Source of the DNA: Hydra vulgaris
Taxonomy: Eukaryota > Cnidaria > Hydrozoa > Anthoathecata > Hydridae
NCBI RefSeq assembly: GCF_038396675.1
Contig: NC_088932.1
Coordinates: 22,285,001-22,349,000, forward strand
DNA length: 64,000 bases
Direction: 5' to 3'
Both the position numbers and the translations under genes were made by a program. The notes below the pieces were generated by a model. It made no database searches. It was not told the origin of the DNA and was given only the letters and a program-made list of their open reading frames with translations. This document shows, in pieces, positions 1-16,900 of the stretch. The stretch's first letter is position 1, and every line of letters begins with the position of its first letter.

Positions 1-502
1 GGTACTTTCGGTTTCGGCTCAAATTTCGGTTTCGGTCGATCACTAACTGTATCTAACCAATTTACCATATGACTTTCTTTAGAGGTTTGATAGATATGTT
101 TTAAAAGTATTTAAAATACGTCAAATAGATGATAATCTAAATATGAACTGATAATCTATATATGAAGGTTTTTTTTTTTGTAGGTGCACTAGCGACTGAA
201 AGACTATCAAACATATTTATTGATCGATTGAAAGAAGATTGTTTAAAGAGAGCTCCTAGGGCTCAGGATAAAAAAATCATATTTGTGATACTAATTTACA
301 TAAAATATGTAATTTAAATAAACTTTGTATTTTTATGAATTAACAATGCCTTTAAAATGCTAATATAACTTAAATAATAGCTTTGTCTGATCAGTAAAAT
401 TTAAATTTTGCAATTAAAACACCAAATTTAGGTGCAAAACTTATTAAACTTTACTACAAATTTTAAGTAAAAGGTATTTTCCCTTTTTAAAAACTATATT
501 TT

Positions 503-658
503 GTCCAAATGAAACAGTTTGACAATTTCAAACAATTTTTTTTCAACCCATTATTTCTTATTTCCTTTTTTATAACTCATAACGACTTAAAATAGCTAAT
601 AGGAAATAATGAGTTGAAAATAAATGGTTTGATTCTGTCAAACCGTTACATTTGCACG
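503..658. repeat. Foldback (inverted-repeat) sequence, MITE-like
   Basis: The segment from the run tgtccaaatgaaacag to ctgtcaaaccgttacatttg reads as an imperfect inverted repeat: the left arm contains caacccattatttcttattt, and the right arm returns as ggaaataatgagttg followed by the complementary ends. No coding content and no clear target duplication were found. The rest of 1-500 is AT-rich non-coding DNA, apart from tttcggtttcgg repeats in the first 40 bases that may be the end of another transposon lying outside the window. Confidence 0.4.
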
Positions 659-662
659 GAAA

Positions 663-921
663 AAGCTCCTAAAATAAACGCTTCCAATACACGTCCAAAA
701 ATCTTTTTTTGAACGTTTATTAAAACCGCCCCATCACCATTTCTTTTAGACTAAAAAAGCACTTAAAATAAACACACCTAAATTAGACGTCTAAAAAACG
801 CTTTCTGAACGTTTATTAAAATCGTCTCATCTCTATTTCCGTTAGACTAAGAAAGCACTTTTAAAAAACGTTTTTAATACACTTCTAAAAAGCGTTTTCT
901 GAACGTTACCGTGCCCACTGG
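663..921. mobile_element. Transposon end with ~96-bp tandem subterminal repeats
   Basis: Two and a half diverged copies of a roughly 96-bp unit (starts near 663, 759 and 854) share the core gaacgtttattaaaa and the run tttagactaa. The array ends at accgtgcccactggg. The same terminal sequence, inverted, bounds the small foldback element at 9540-9648, so this is probably one end of a related element. No matching left end is visible. The family is not named. Confidence 0.45.
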
Positions 922-2230
922 GGTGGCAGTGCATTTGGTTCATCTAACAGTAAGCGTTGATTTTTTTTTGCTCTCCAAATTATACACATAATAAACTTAG
1001 ATTAACCTAGATTCACTGACAACAACTTTGTCTTTAACAATGACTTTTAACTTTACCTAATATATTTTATGGAAGAATACATCATATATCATTATTGTTA
1101 AATGCAGTGGCGTTGTCACCCAGTGCAGTAAACATTTTTGTGTCACCCCTCTAGACTTTCACTAGCAGGGCCGAAATTTATGTGAAATGAAAAAATAGCG
1201 GAGTTATAAGGAGTATCAAAAATCAAAACTTGAAAACTATTGGTTTGGCCAAACTATGAGCATGAGCAGATTTGTTATATTCGATTTTTTTCATTTTGGT
1301 GTCCTCCTCTGTGTCAGATCGTGATAGTGTCACCCGGTGCGGACCTTACCCTTTTAGCGATGCCAGTGGTTAGATAATTAACATAAATGGCTCTCGACTG
1401 GCCCTAAGCGTAAGTTCTAACCGTTGGGGCTAGAGCCTGCGCTCAAATGGTTTATTTAGGTCCTATTTTCAATCAAAAAGTTTTTCAAATCAACAATTTT
1501 TTCGACATTTTAATTGTTCATTCTTTTTGATAACTAATTTTGAAATTTTATTTTTAATCAAGAAGTTCTAATTTCGTTGCCAGCTTTAATAATTATACTT
1601 TGCAAAAATAACTGGATAAACTTCCACGTTAATGGCTCTTCCACTGTACATTGTGATAAGAAGGTTAGTTCTTCTTGGAGCACTTTAAAAACCTAAAAAA
1701 TACGATTTTTTACCTTATATACATAAACTTTAAATTTTCTAAAATTAGAAAGAAACACGTTATTTAATATCTAACCGAAAAATCTAACTGATTAGTTTAA
1801 TTCAAATTATTTAAGTCTCGCTATTGTTAAAACGTTTGATAAAAATAATATCGTGAAAAACAAAAGAAACAAAATATTACAAAAAAATGTTACATTTAAA
1901 CAGCGCTATGTAGAAACATTACCAATCAAATTTGCAAAACAAACTTGAAACAAATAATCAAAGAGAGTTCGTCTAAAAAGAGGAGGTTGAAAAATCAGAT
2001 CTCTGCGCGTATTGATGCAATTTGTTAAGATACGATAAACAACATAAGAATTAACAAAAACACGCAATGAAAGCTGTTTAAAGATATTTTAATAACAGTA
2101 ACGTAAGAAATAAACATTTTAATTATCTAGGAAATAACTTTGCGTAGTTTTTAGTGTCCTAGTTTCAAATCTTTTATTTAACAAAACCGTTTCTTAAAAT
2201 AATTGTGTGAAAAATGGCAACGAATTGTTT
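922..2230. other. AT-rich spacer upstream of cystatin gene, with degenerate SINE tail
   Basis: No open frame here looks like a gene. The segment at about 1625-1700 (taatggctcttccactgtac, then gtgataagaaggttagttct) resembles a diverged copy of the 3' body of the SINE at 2957-3180, which has the same order of a short TCTCCC-like run, a TGTGATAAGA core and a TCTTGGAGC-like core before an A-rich end. I see nothing else to annotate. Confidence 0.35.
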
Positions 2231-2237
2231 TAAAACT

Positions 2238-2247
2238 TATATAAATA
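2238..2247 (+). promoter_or_regulatory. Candidate TATA box of the cystatin gene
   Basis: TATATAAATA sits 50 bp before the cystatin ATG, a spacing that would give a short 5' leader of about 20-30 nt. In DNA this AT-rich such a match is weak evidence by itself; position is the main support. Confidence 0.35.
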
Positions 2248-2296
2248 CTGATATAAAGTTAACTAAGTATCAACAGAGTTTCGTCAAACAGATACA

Positions 2297-5229
<2,933 letters not shown>

Positions 5230-6230
5230 AAATTTTTAACTTTTAACTACACTTATATTTTTGAAGTTTTTCGTTTCAAATATTTTTTTAATAAACCTAC
5301 TTTTTCATTATATTTTGAAATAAATTAGAAAGTATTGCAACTTTCATAGAATGTACATTAAAAAACCTTTTATTCCAATTAAGGTAAATGCCTTTCTAAA
5401 TTAAATCAAGTTAGTTAAACTGAAACAAATTATTTCTTTAAAACTCTAAAATCAAAAGAACTTAATAAACTTTTACTATTGTAGTAACAAATAAATTTCA
5501 CGAGTAAAGAACGAAGTAGCAATTGTCCTAGTCATGAGGTGTAACTTATTTTATATTAGAGCTGGAGAAGCTCTTTAGCCGTTAACAATTTACCTAAAGA
5601 AGAAAAAATTATAAAACTAAATTTTCTTAAAGAAACTTGCAAAACTTAAATAATATTCTTCCTAGTGTATCTCAGCAAAACTTCTAAATCCTGATATGCA
5701 AAACAGCTTTACTCCTGATAGGGAATTCTGTTGTAAAAAAATTGATTTAAATTTTCTATAAAAGAAAATTTAAATAAAAAAATTGTGGAGCTATGGGCAT
5801 AAAACATAAATAAAAATTTGTCATAAAGCATTAAAAAAAACAGCAGCACATGATGAGAAAAAAAAACACGATTTCTAGATTTATAATTGATTTAACGTAG
5901 AAAGCTTTATAAATCACTATCGTTGAAATAAAATGCTTCGGTCGGAGTTAAAATAAAAGTTTATTCTGTCATTCGCACAAAAAGTTGTGTAATCTATAAA
6001 GGGTTCAACTAATAGGGTGGTTCGTAAAAACAATTTTTTTAAAATATTTGCTCCAGCCCTCCAAATGAGATAAATTATAAATAAAATAATAAATACATAA
6101 ATAAAATAATAAATGTATAAATAAAATAGCACCAAATTAAAAAAATATTTAATCACAAAATATTTTTAGAGGTTCTCAATACCTTTGAAAATGGCGGCTC
6201 CCTATTATTAAAAAGAAACTTCTTTAAAAG
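5230..6230. other. AT-rich intergenic stretch
   Basis: Downstream of the cystatin stop. It contains a possible second polyadenylation signal (aataaa at about 5291) and a low-complexity aataaataca/aaataaaat region (6060-6130). I see no gene. Confidence 0.5.
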
Positions 6231-6232
6231 TA

Positions 6233-7540
6233 ACGGGTGATGCGAAAGTTATCGGACAAATCCTTGTTTCATTATTTGAGCATTATAATTAGTTTTTGTG
6301 GTTTTATGCGTAGGCATAAACGTTCTATAAAATATAAACTTTATTATTTGAAACACAATTATTTAAAATGAGGTTAAATGCAGCTGAACGAGAATCTATT
6401 CGAAAGCGACTAAAAATGTTTTTTGTAAATAAACCTAAAATATATAAAAAAAAAAATCGTATATCATTTTGAAAAGGAAGGATTTGCTTGCAGTACAATA
6501 TATGATAACCTAAAAAGACTTGAAACTGTTCAATCGTTTTCTGATAGAAAGCACCCTGGTCGACCAACATCCTGGACTAGAGAAAAGAAAGCCGAATTAA
6601 CGAGACTTGTCTACAATCGAAAAGGGGTCAGTCAGAGAAAAATAGGTATTAAATTCGGTGTAAATCAATCAACAATTGGTTGTCAGTTAAAAAAAATGAA
6701 TATTAAATATAGAAAACGTGAAAAGACTCCAAAATACACTATAGAACAACAAATAAAGGCAAAGAAAAGAAGCAGGAAACTAGTTAACCAACTCTATAAC
6801 ACAAAATTGCTTCTAGTCATCGATGACGAAAAATGCTTTTGTTTTGCAGGGGACAACATGCCTGGAAAGTCTGGATACTACACAAACAACAAAAAAACAT
6901 GCCCAGAAAGTGTTCGTTTTATAAGAAAAGAAAAATTTTCAAAAAAATGATTAATGTGGATAGCCATATCTGACCGTGGTATGTCCGAGCCATTGTTTCG
7001 CACTTCCAAGGTTGTAGCGATCAATTCATCAATCTATATTAAAGAATGTTTAGAAAAACGACTTCTTCTATTTATTCACAAGTATTATGGAGACTCTAAC
7101 TACTTATTTTGGCCAGATTTAGCAAGTTCTCATTATTCTAAAGATTCTCTAAATTGGATGGACCAATACGTCTATTACGTTGATAAAGAATCCAATTCCC
7201 CAAATGTGCCTCAAGTACGACCAATTGAAAATTTTTGGGGACATTTGGCACAGAAGGTTTACGAGGGAGATTGGCAAGCTTCAACAGAGCAAGTTTTGAT
7301 TGATCGCATTAAACTAAAACTACAAGAAATTGATTTAAACTTTTTACAGTCGCATATGAAAGGCGTCAGAGCAAAACTGAGATCAATTGCAGATGGTGGT
7401 GTTTTTTCATATATAAAATAATATATTTTTATTAAAAGATAAATGCTTTATTTAAAAAAAATATAATAGTAGTTTGTTTTTTTATTTATAAATAAGTTAT
7501 TGACGTTTTTATTTTGTCCGATAACTTCCGCATCACCCGT
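6233..7540 (+). mobile_element. Tc1/mariner-type transposon, copy 1
   Basis: Bounded by inverted repeats beginning ACGGGTGATGCG (left) and ending CGCATCACCCGT (right) and flanked by TA on both sides (6231-6232, 7541-7542), the target duplication of the Tc1/mariner superfamily. The 1308-bp length matches a full element. A sister copy in the opposite orientation is at 48626-49918, with the same termini and the same transposase family. Confidence 0.92.
6368..7421 (+). pseudogene. Tc1/mariner transposase, broken
   Basis: The protein starts MRLNAAERESIRKRLKMFF, shifts frame within an A-rich run near 6450-6470, continues through a helix-turn-helix segment and a GRP hook (HPGRPTS), then hits an in-frame TGA near 6948. 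The catalytic part holds the first Asp in LLVIDDEKCF, the second in WPDLASSHY and the Glu in RPIENFWGH. I count 36 residues between the second Asp and the Glu (DD36E by hand count). The last 155 residues (6954-7421) are open. With two disruptions it should not make active transposase, but the intact inverted repeats could still be mobilised from elsewhere. Confidence 0.88.
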
Positions 7541-7542
7541 TA

Positions 7543-8462
7543 TGTCCACCTGGGTCTGAAAAGAAGCAAATTTATATTAACATTTTTTAGATTAAAATAA
7601 TAATCGTTTTATTTAACCAAGTGCCGTCAATAATCCCTAAACAAATAAGGATTGAAAAAATAAAGAAAAAGTTTTCTTTAATTCACTTTAATTTAATCGA
7701 TTGAATCGATTGAACGTATTTTTTATCGCATAATTTTGAAAATCTGTCAAAATGTTTTAAAAAAAAATATCACTAAGGAAATGGTTCATATAAATAAAAT
7801 TTATTAATATGAAGTTATTGTTATTTAATAACATTTTGTTTTAGAAAACTCTAAAAAGTTCCATTTTTCCAATACAACTAAATCAACCTAAATTATATAT
7901 TAATGAAATTATAAATTAATGAAAATATAATACAGTTGTAATTATCCAATTTCTATTCTAGATTTACTTATTTTTTCTAGTTGAAACTTAAATTTGTCAA
8001 AGCTTCATTAAATTCATTTAGGTTTCAAAAAAAATGGATTTTCGTAAATCCGATAAAATTTAGAAAATGGTTCACAGATCTTAGTCGACAAAAAAGCTTT
8101 TAGGCCTTACTCGGCAAAAAATAGATACATTACTCCCACCCCTTTAAAATTTCTTCGGGACGGCCCTGGGATTCAGTATAATTAGCGTACGTTTATATGC
8201 AGTAATTAGAGGCTCTCATTTAATTAAAAGCTATTAAATTTTTTGCGTTGTTCAAATATTATTAATAAATTTGCCATGTTTTGATGCTAAAATAAAGAAA
8301 TTTAATTTTTCATAAAGAAAAATATGTTAGCTAGAAATCCGTTTCATTTTTGCTTAAAAAACTACGCATAAAAAAATTTAGTTTTTACTTTATTTAAAGA
8401 TACCATTTTTATGTAATATGAGCATGCTCGAATTACTCAGTGTTTTTCATTGAAATTACATA
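7543..8462. other. AT-rich spacer
   Basis: No coding frame and no repeat boundary that I can define. Long A/T runs only. Confidence 0.4.
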
Positions 8463-9539
8463 GTTTAAAGTAGAGTTGTTAACCGGAAAATGTAGTACAA
8501 TTCCGGAAAAATAAAATTCTTTCGAAAAGATATTGAGAATCAGGAATTTTATTTTTCGTACCGAATTTTACGAAACAAAAAAAACTGTCGATGTTCATTT
8601 CGCAAATGCTACTTACGAAATATAGCCTTTCGCAAGTTGAATTACGAAATAAAACTATTTTGCTACTTACGAAAGTAGTGCTTACGGAAGTCGCACTTGC
8701 GAAATAAGCTTTTTCACTAAACGACGTTTCGGAGTCTATAAAAAAGTTTTGTTGGTCAAACGGATATAATTGTGAAAAATAAAATTTTTATATACCAAAA
8801 TGTTTATGAAAAATTTTATTTTCATTATTGCTACATATGAACATTTTAAGGTTTTATTTTTTAAAATAATGATGAAAAATCAAATTTCTTTCAAAACGAA
8901 ACTCTTTCGCAACGCAACTTGCGAAACAGTTCTTTTCGGAAAAAAACTTATGAAACGCATCATAATAAATATTTAATTACGCTTTATGAATCAAATACGT
9001 ATAATTAACTAAGTAATTAAAATACTATTTTTTTATATGGTATTGATAAGTTTCGGTTTTAAATTTATATAAAAGAACCAAGACTTTCATATAATATACT
9101 TTTTAGAATGTCATTTAATGAATAAGAATCAAATAATAAAGATAACTTGAACCACGTTAACATACGAATGCAATTGGGAAATCGGGAAACAATTTCTTTG
9201 TTGAAATCAAAAAAAGACCTAATTCAAATGATGAATGCTAAAACTTAATTATATAATAAAAGGCCTAAAAATAGCTCTTACTTGTTTTCAAATAGAATAA
9301 TTTTATGTTTAGTCAGTTTCAATTTTTTAATTTTGAGGTGCTCTGTTATATGAGCTTTTGCTTTTATATTGCTCAATAACAACAAGTAAATTTAAAAAAA
9401 TTTAAACACATCCTTGATTAAACACATCAATGATTTTTTCTTAAATGTTTTCCTTAATAAATAAAAAAGTCAGGGTGGTAGGGTTGGAAGGTGGAAGGGC
9501 ATTTGTTGCGCCTTGTACCGTTAGCCCTGGAAAATGCTT

Positions 9540-9648
9540 CCCAGTGGGCACGGTACGTAAAAAAGACATCTTTTAAACGTCTTTTGAACCGTTTGGACGT
9601 CTATTGAACGTTCAAAAGACGTCTTTTTTAGGTCCTGTGCCCACTGGG
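9540..9648. mobile_element. 109-bp foldback MITE (CCCAGTGGGCAC termini)
   Basis: Starts CCCAGTGGGCACGGTACG and ends GTCCTGTGCCCACTGGG. The interior folds back through aaaaaagaca/gacgtctttttt with repeated acgt cores. The termini match the array end at 909-921. Inserted inside the hAT-type element. Confidence 0.75.
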
Positions 9649-9767
9649 TTTGATTTTCAATATCCCAACGTTATTGGGACTATACAACTGCTGAAAGTTT
9701 TAAAGTTCTAGCTGTTTTGGAGAGCAGTAAGAAATTAGTTGCAAGATTTTGTAGCAAAAAAACGGTT

Positions 9768-9936
<169 letters not shown>

Positions 9937-10304
9937 GTGTGTGTGTGTATAAACTATTGAAGAATCATTTAACAAAATTATTTTAATTAAAAAATAAGTA
10001 ATAACACTTTTTTTGTATAACAGTTTAATGAATGCTTTTGAGTCTATTCCGTAAGCGCACATTCCGAAACGCTCCATCCGTAAGGAACTTTTTCGCAAGT
10101 ATTCTTTCGAAATGATTTGTTTCGCAAGTTTCTTTTCGTAAATAGTTATTACGGAATTAATATTATTTATTTTTTTCGTATAATGCGTTGCGGAAGGTGA
10201 ATTTGCGCAAGTACAACTTCCGCAATAGCAACTTGAAATACGGAAGATAAAAATGCGAAATTTTCCAAAGTTTTTTGTTTACGGCGAACAACCCTAGTTT
10301 AAAG

Positions 10305-11220
10305 TCCTAAAATTAAAGTGGTTTTAATTGCTTTTTGAATAAAAGCAAATCATTGTAAAATTTTTTGATATTTTATTAACATTAAATATCTTTTTGTAAT
10401 TTAAATTTAAAAAAATTAATTTTTTATCGTTTATAAAATTACATTTAAAATGTAATTTTATCGTTTAACGATTTCAGTTGATAAAATTGAAGAAATAATA
10501 AAGTAATTTTTTTGTAAGTATTGTTTCAATAAAAAATGATTTCTTTTAAAGTCTAATTTTAAATTTGATTTTTTAATGAAAAGTTTTGTTAATAACGAAT
10601 TATTATATTCCACAAATTAGTTCTAATTGTCAGGTTGGTATTTTTTTACTCAATTAATGTTATTTTTTTGAGCTAATTTAAAGTGCTCATATTACCAAGG
10701 GGTCAGTGTAATACGTGCACCTTTGCTACTTTTTTAAAACCTCTGGGTGCATCTAGGTGGGTCATGAGTAGTGATTCCTAAAAGTTTAAATATTTTGTAG
10801 ATTTTTGCTTTAATCATTCTGCCAAAATACTATTGGGTCAGTCAACATTAATTTCCGTTTATAAATTTTTATAAGCAGCTCCCATTCCTCCCGTTTTCAA
10901 AGCTCCCTGCCCTCTTAAATTTTGATTTTATACTTAGGGGTATAAGTTGAAAAATAAACCCATTTTTATTTTTTTTAAACTTTAAGAATAAATTAGTAAA
11001 GTAAAATGCAAGTTGAAGCAAAAATATTCAACCATAAATTTTATAGACGATTTGTTGAAAGCAAAAATAAACTAAAAATTTCACACAAAAAATAGTGATA
11101 AATTTTTATCAAACTCCAATTTTTTTAACGCATTTAAAAAATTTTAAAACATTTAATGAAAACAAATTTAAAAAACTTTACAAAAACAAATTGGGTTAAT
11201 TTAGTACAACATCAAAGATT
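10305..11220. other. AT-rich spacer
   Basis: No gene or repeat boundary seen. Contains the trailing flank of the hAT insertion and ordinary AT-rich sequence before the TMEM175-like pseudogene. Confidence 0.4.
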
Positions 11221-11224
11221 ACTT

Positions 11225-12785
11225 TCTGATCTATTTGAATCTGACTTGCGCCGTGCATTTACAAAAACGACTGAATTTTTTTTATCCTCTTTTGTGCTCG
11301 CACATTCTGCTTTCTTGTTTTTCACTAACGATGTTGTGCGCTGGGTTACTTTTCAAATATTTGGTGGCTGTACCAATATGACTCATAAAAATAGTTTTTG
11401 TAGCTAAAAATGAAAAAACATTGTAATATAGGATACATATAAAACATAATTAGCTGTTGTAATGGATCCAAAACTCCCCAAAATGCAAATAAATGACCAG
11501 AATGGAATGATCAATGCTTTCGCATATGCATAAACATGCTGACGTTTGTTTATGCTCAAATGCTCAACTGATGCCCAATCATAGAAGTATTTTGCTTTAT
11601 AAAGAAAACCATAAAGTAAAATAAAGAAATTAGCAACACTAGAAAAAAATACAATGAACGCAGAAAAACGGATTGCGATGTTAGAGTCATTGTTGTGCTT
11701 TGTCGTAAAATGTAACACCATGTTTCCTGCAAGAAGAGATAGACAGCACAAAGACAAAGATATTTTCTGTAAATACAAAATAATCGAGTTCACAGACTTA
11801 ATTAAACATAGGACGGCGTGGTTAATGTACCATAGAGTAGAAACCAAAATAAGTTTAGAAAAAAATGTGAGAAACTCAGGTATCATATTTTTTAGTTCGA
11901 AGTTCAAACCATGTTTGTCAACTTCAACAGATTTTGGAAACTCTTCCACAGTAATGTCGAGTATAAAAATACAAGCTACAATAGCAATAGCTGCGTCGGT
12001 CATACTTTCAATGCGTTCTTTTGAAATATTTCCTTTCGAAAAATGCATTAAAAATAAATCTTTTTCAGTTTCTTCATATTTTTTGATACTGACAAATAAA
12101 CCGTTGCCGAACGAGCCAGTAAAGTTTACGAATGGTAGGCATTAAAATCAACAACGCAATAAAAGCCCATAAAATGCCATAGTGAACCAAACAAAATGCA
12201 CCGGAAATCACTAGTATCATTAATCTAAATAATGGTTTGATCATCATTATCATGGCAAGTTCTTAAAGATCAGATTTTGACCATTTTTTTAAAATCACTA
12301 TGTAGGAGGTTAGGTAAGTGAGTTGCATACAAAACAATTACAATATCTATTATTTGAAGTTTACCTAAAGATGTGCAGGTTATCAAAATTGAAACTTTTG
12401 AAAAAGGGTAATGTTCTTGCAATGACAACGAGAAAGGTAGAATTGTAGTGGCCAGCATTTCAAAAAGAACCAAAGCAAGAGCAAAACCATCAACGCGTTT
12501 TATCACAATTGCTCTAATATTCATGTTTTCCAGATCGAAAGGACAATAAGAAATCCTAAAAAGAATATAACAAACTCAACAACAACATAATTGATAAACT
12601 CAGGAAAGTGTTGCTCATCTTTCTTTTATTTAGATTTCTAATTGGAAGTACAAGAAAAGTTGTGCATGTTGCCATAACAGCATCGTAATAAGCCAACATA
12701 CGGTTTGAAGACGAAATGTCACCTCGATAAAAATCATCCGGCAATATTTTATTTATATGCTCTTCGTAATATTTTTCAAGTGTTT
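11225..12785 (-). pseudogene. TMEM175-like (DUF1211) channel pseudogene
   Basis: Three frames together cover nearly the whole family protein. The N-terminal block (LEKYYEEHINKILPDD, then RMLAYYDAVMATCTTF) lies at about 12785-12600. A shifted frame at 12270-12524 holds the first-repeat helices with LPFSLSLQEHYP. The second repeat, starting ERIESMTDAAIAIVACIF, is open from 12048 to 11404. Frameshifts near 12600, 12290 and 12060 and a premature stop at 11404 break it; remnants of the C-tail can be read down to about 11225. The nearest relative in the window is the gene at 26937-28595. Most helices are still readable, so inactivation is fairly recent. It is the leftmost member of the same-strand family. 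A functional spliced gene is unlikely because the breaks fall inside helices without splice sites. Confidence 0.85.
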
Positions 12786-12908
12786 TTGGTATATCCGAGT
12801 TCCTACAAATTTTTTTTTGATGACAGATTTTTTTTCTGGTTTTATTCGTTTTCTATAACAGTTATGGAAATAATATTGATATTAATAGTAACAATAATAA
12901 TAATACAA

Positions 12909-13034
<126 letters not shown>

Positions 13035-13106
13035 TACAATTATATAGCTCTGATATCATTCATCGAGCACTCTTGATGAATATATGCTCACAGCAAGATT
13101 AAACTT

Positions 13107-13397
<291 letters not shown>

Positions 13398-13607
13398 GTA
13401 CCTAGAAGATATAGGACATCATCTCCGTTATTTCAATTTTACTGTACATACAACATTATGTCCTAATAATGTTGTATACCTCTGAATGGAAGTGGATATA
13501 GTGTTATATTCTATATTCTTCATGATTATTGTTAGTATGCTCATTTTGGGGAAAAATGAATATGGTTCCCATACCTCCGAGGTATATATATATACATATA
13601 AAAATAC

Positions 13608-13918
<311 letters not shown>

Positions 13919-13919
13919 G

Positions 13920-16900
13920 AATTTCAAATTGCTTTAAACTTTCTTTTACGAATTTCAAATAACTTTAAATCTCTAATTTTTACCTGGCTCAAGAGATAAA
14001 ACGCTGTTTAATCGTGTTTAATCCTGTTTTTATGTTGGATGTTAAAGAGCAATATCTAGAGTTGTATTTTTATTTGGAGTCGACGACGCTGTTGTTTTGA
14101 CGAAAATCTGTAATTATGCGGTTGTCGTTTATTTAAACTCTACTTATAAATAAGTGCTATTTAAGTGATTTCTTACGCTTGTTATTGACTAAATGTGTTA
14201 TTAACCTTTTAAATGTAATTGGGAATGATTTCCTAGGCAACGCTAAGATTTTAAAGTCGTGAAGACTAAAACCTGTTAAAGGTAATTGGGGTAAAAACTT
14301 CATAATGAAACAAATCTAAAAATTTTCCAAAGGTTCGTTTTTTTTTGAACCAGTTATAGAAGTAAATTCGTTAAATTTATTCATAAAAAATATAAAAGTA
14401 AATTAAGTTAAAGACATATTTTATATTAAAAAATGTCTAAAGGATTCAAAACTGTTTGCAAATTAAAGTGTGTGATGTGATAGGAGCAGAAAGCTAAGTT
14501 TTGATTCTACTCTGTTTGATGAAGAGCTTAGTTGGTTTGCGCCGGAACCGTTCCGAAATCATTCCTATGCACCATGTTAATGCGTCGGCATTGACGTGGT
14601 GACAATTGCTTGCAACTTAACTGCTTCTACACAAAAGTATTTTGTTTTAATATTTTTATGGCACCATGGTTCATTGAATCTATAACGGGTAGTTAAAATT
14701 GTGCAAGCAAGAATCTTAAAAAAAATTGTCTTTCAACGTAATGCAAAATTGAGGAATTCATATTTCTTGCCAGGTTTCTCAAATAAGTTGAAAATTGCTT
14801 TGCAAAATAAAACCAACTATATTGATTAAAAAAAAAAATTTAAATATAAATTTACATAAAAAAAAAAAAAAAAATGAAACTCATAGTTTACTATGAGTTT
14901 CATTTTTTTTTTAAATCTTTTTCAAGTAAGGTAATGATATAATTTATAACTTTCTTACCTTATGATGTCTTTATATTTTACTGTAACTATTCGGTGATGA
15001 AAGTTTATAGAAACGTGGTTAATATAAAAAAAATCCCGCATCACAATGGTCGATCTACATAAACATGAACCTACTTATTTGATCTACAAAAAAATCTACC
15101 AAATAGTAGAAATAGTTTTTAGATGTCCTACTGAGGCCTAAACTGAAATCAATCAATATCAATTTTTAAACTTTCGTTTGATTATGACGTTTTACATTTT
15201 GAACTGATTTGAGAGATTTTTATATTCATTGAAAGAAGTTCACTTGAACTTCTTCTTATCTCATTCTTCTTATCTCATTCTTCTTATCTTCTTCTTCTTC
15301 TTATTTTTACTTTATTCTTCTTATCTTACTCTTATCACTAGTAAAATAAACATTTTAATAGAGCCAAGAGCTTTAAAGTTAAGAAGAAAATAAATACTAT
15401 AAATTATAAAGATGGCAAAAACTTTGATGAAAAAACTTCTTTCAATGATTCTGAGGATGAATATTGTAAAGAATGTTATAAGATACAGCAATGGAAACTA
15501 CAATACAGCATTGGTAACTAGAAATGATGCAAATTTGTCGACTACCAACAATCGATTTAAAATTAAATTTAATGCAGATAGCTTTAATTTTAGGTCTATA
15601 TCAATCTGCTGAAAATTTTGAGTTTGTATTCATGGGCAACTGGAGCATATTTTGATGTTTCATGACACTTTCACGCATTATGCAAAGTCCAAACATAAGT
15701 GTTTGGCCTATGCCATATGAGAATGTTTTGCCAAACATCGCGATAATGGAGGCTTGGGAATAAAAATAACCTTAAATGCATTTCAACTAAACTTTTTAAT
15801 AATAAATTTAAGTTCATCAACATTAATAAAATTTCACAATTGAGCAGTAAAATTTTCGGCAAATTTTTTTAATTTCGCATATGCATAAAGTGTCATATCT
15901 GAAACATCAAAAAATTCTGCGGGCGAAAATACTTGTATTATAAGGTATTTGTAGTATATTTAATAAAATTCTATGTTTTATTTACATTTTACAATATACA
16001 ATAATGAATTGTAGTTTTTTTGCAAAAAGCACAACAAAAAATCAATAATCAATTTTCTATTTTGGCATCAAACTAAATTTCTTCTGACATATTCAAGCAA
16101 TAATTTATATTGCATAACAAACCGTAAAAATTAACATTAAAAACCAAAACAAATGTTTCAGCACCAACAATAACTATTAATTACCTACTCTAAGTGCAAG
16201 CCATTAAATGTTCTAGATATTTTTACTATGAAACTACAGGAATGGTAATAATTATAACCCTCAAAAAAAAATTTCCTAATAACAAATAAACTATAACTTG
16301 TTCAGAAAACTTTAACAGAAGCGGTTTTGTTTGACAGATTTTCACAAATACAAAGTTTAAAAATTAACACATGTCTGGAAGATATCTTGCCTCCTTGCAA
16401 TGACTACACATTTTTAGGTGTAAGGAAATAACAAGGGATGTCACGTTTTAACATTTTTTGATTTATTAGATGTTGCAGTCATGTTGCTGCGTCTTTAAAA
16501 AGTTGGATATCAAAACATATGTATAACACATAGGGTTAACTAGAGATGTCCAAATTGTTAAAGCGTTAAACCGGAGATGTACAAAATCCTTCGCGCTTTA
16601 TTTGAGTGTTGTTTCCTTCTAACCAATCAGATTTATTCTTACTTAGCTCATTTTATTTTACATTTGTTGAAATGGCGAATAAATGTCAATATCCTGATAA
16701 TAAAGAAGTTTAAAAAAAAAAAAAAAAAAAAATTGGTTTAAAATGGAAACAAGAGAGATTCGATCACACACATTAATCGATTGTGAATGATTGATTATCA
16801 ACGCGTGATTACAAAAGATATATCAGTCGTACTTTAACAAAATACAAAATATAGATCAACAAGGCTTTCTTGAATCAATGATTAAGGTGTTTATTTTTTG

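Noticed and set aside
1-60. Coding repeat encoding Phe/Gly/Ser (ggtttcggctca...)
   Set aside because: Too short at the window edge; equally explained by a transposon subterminal repeat.
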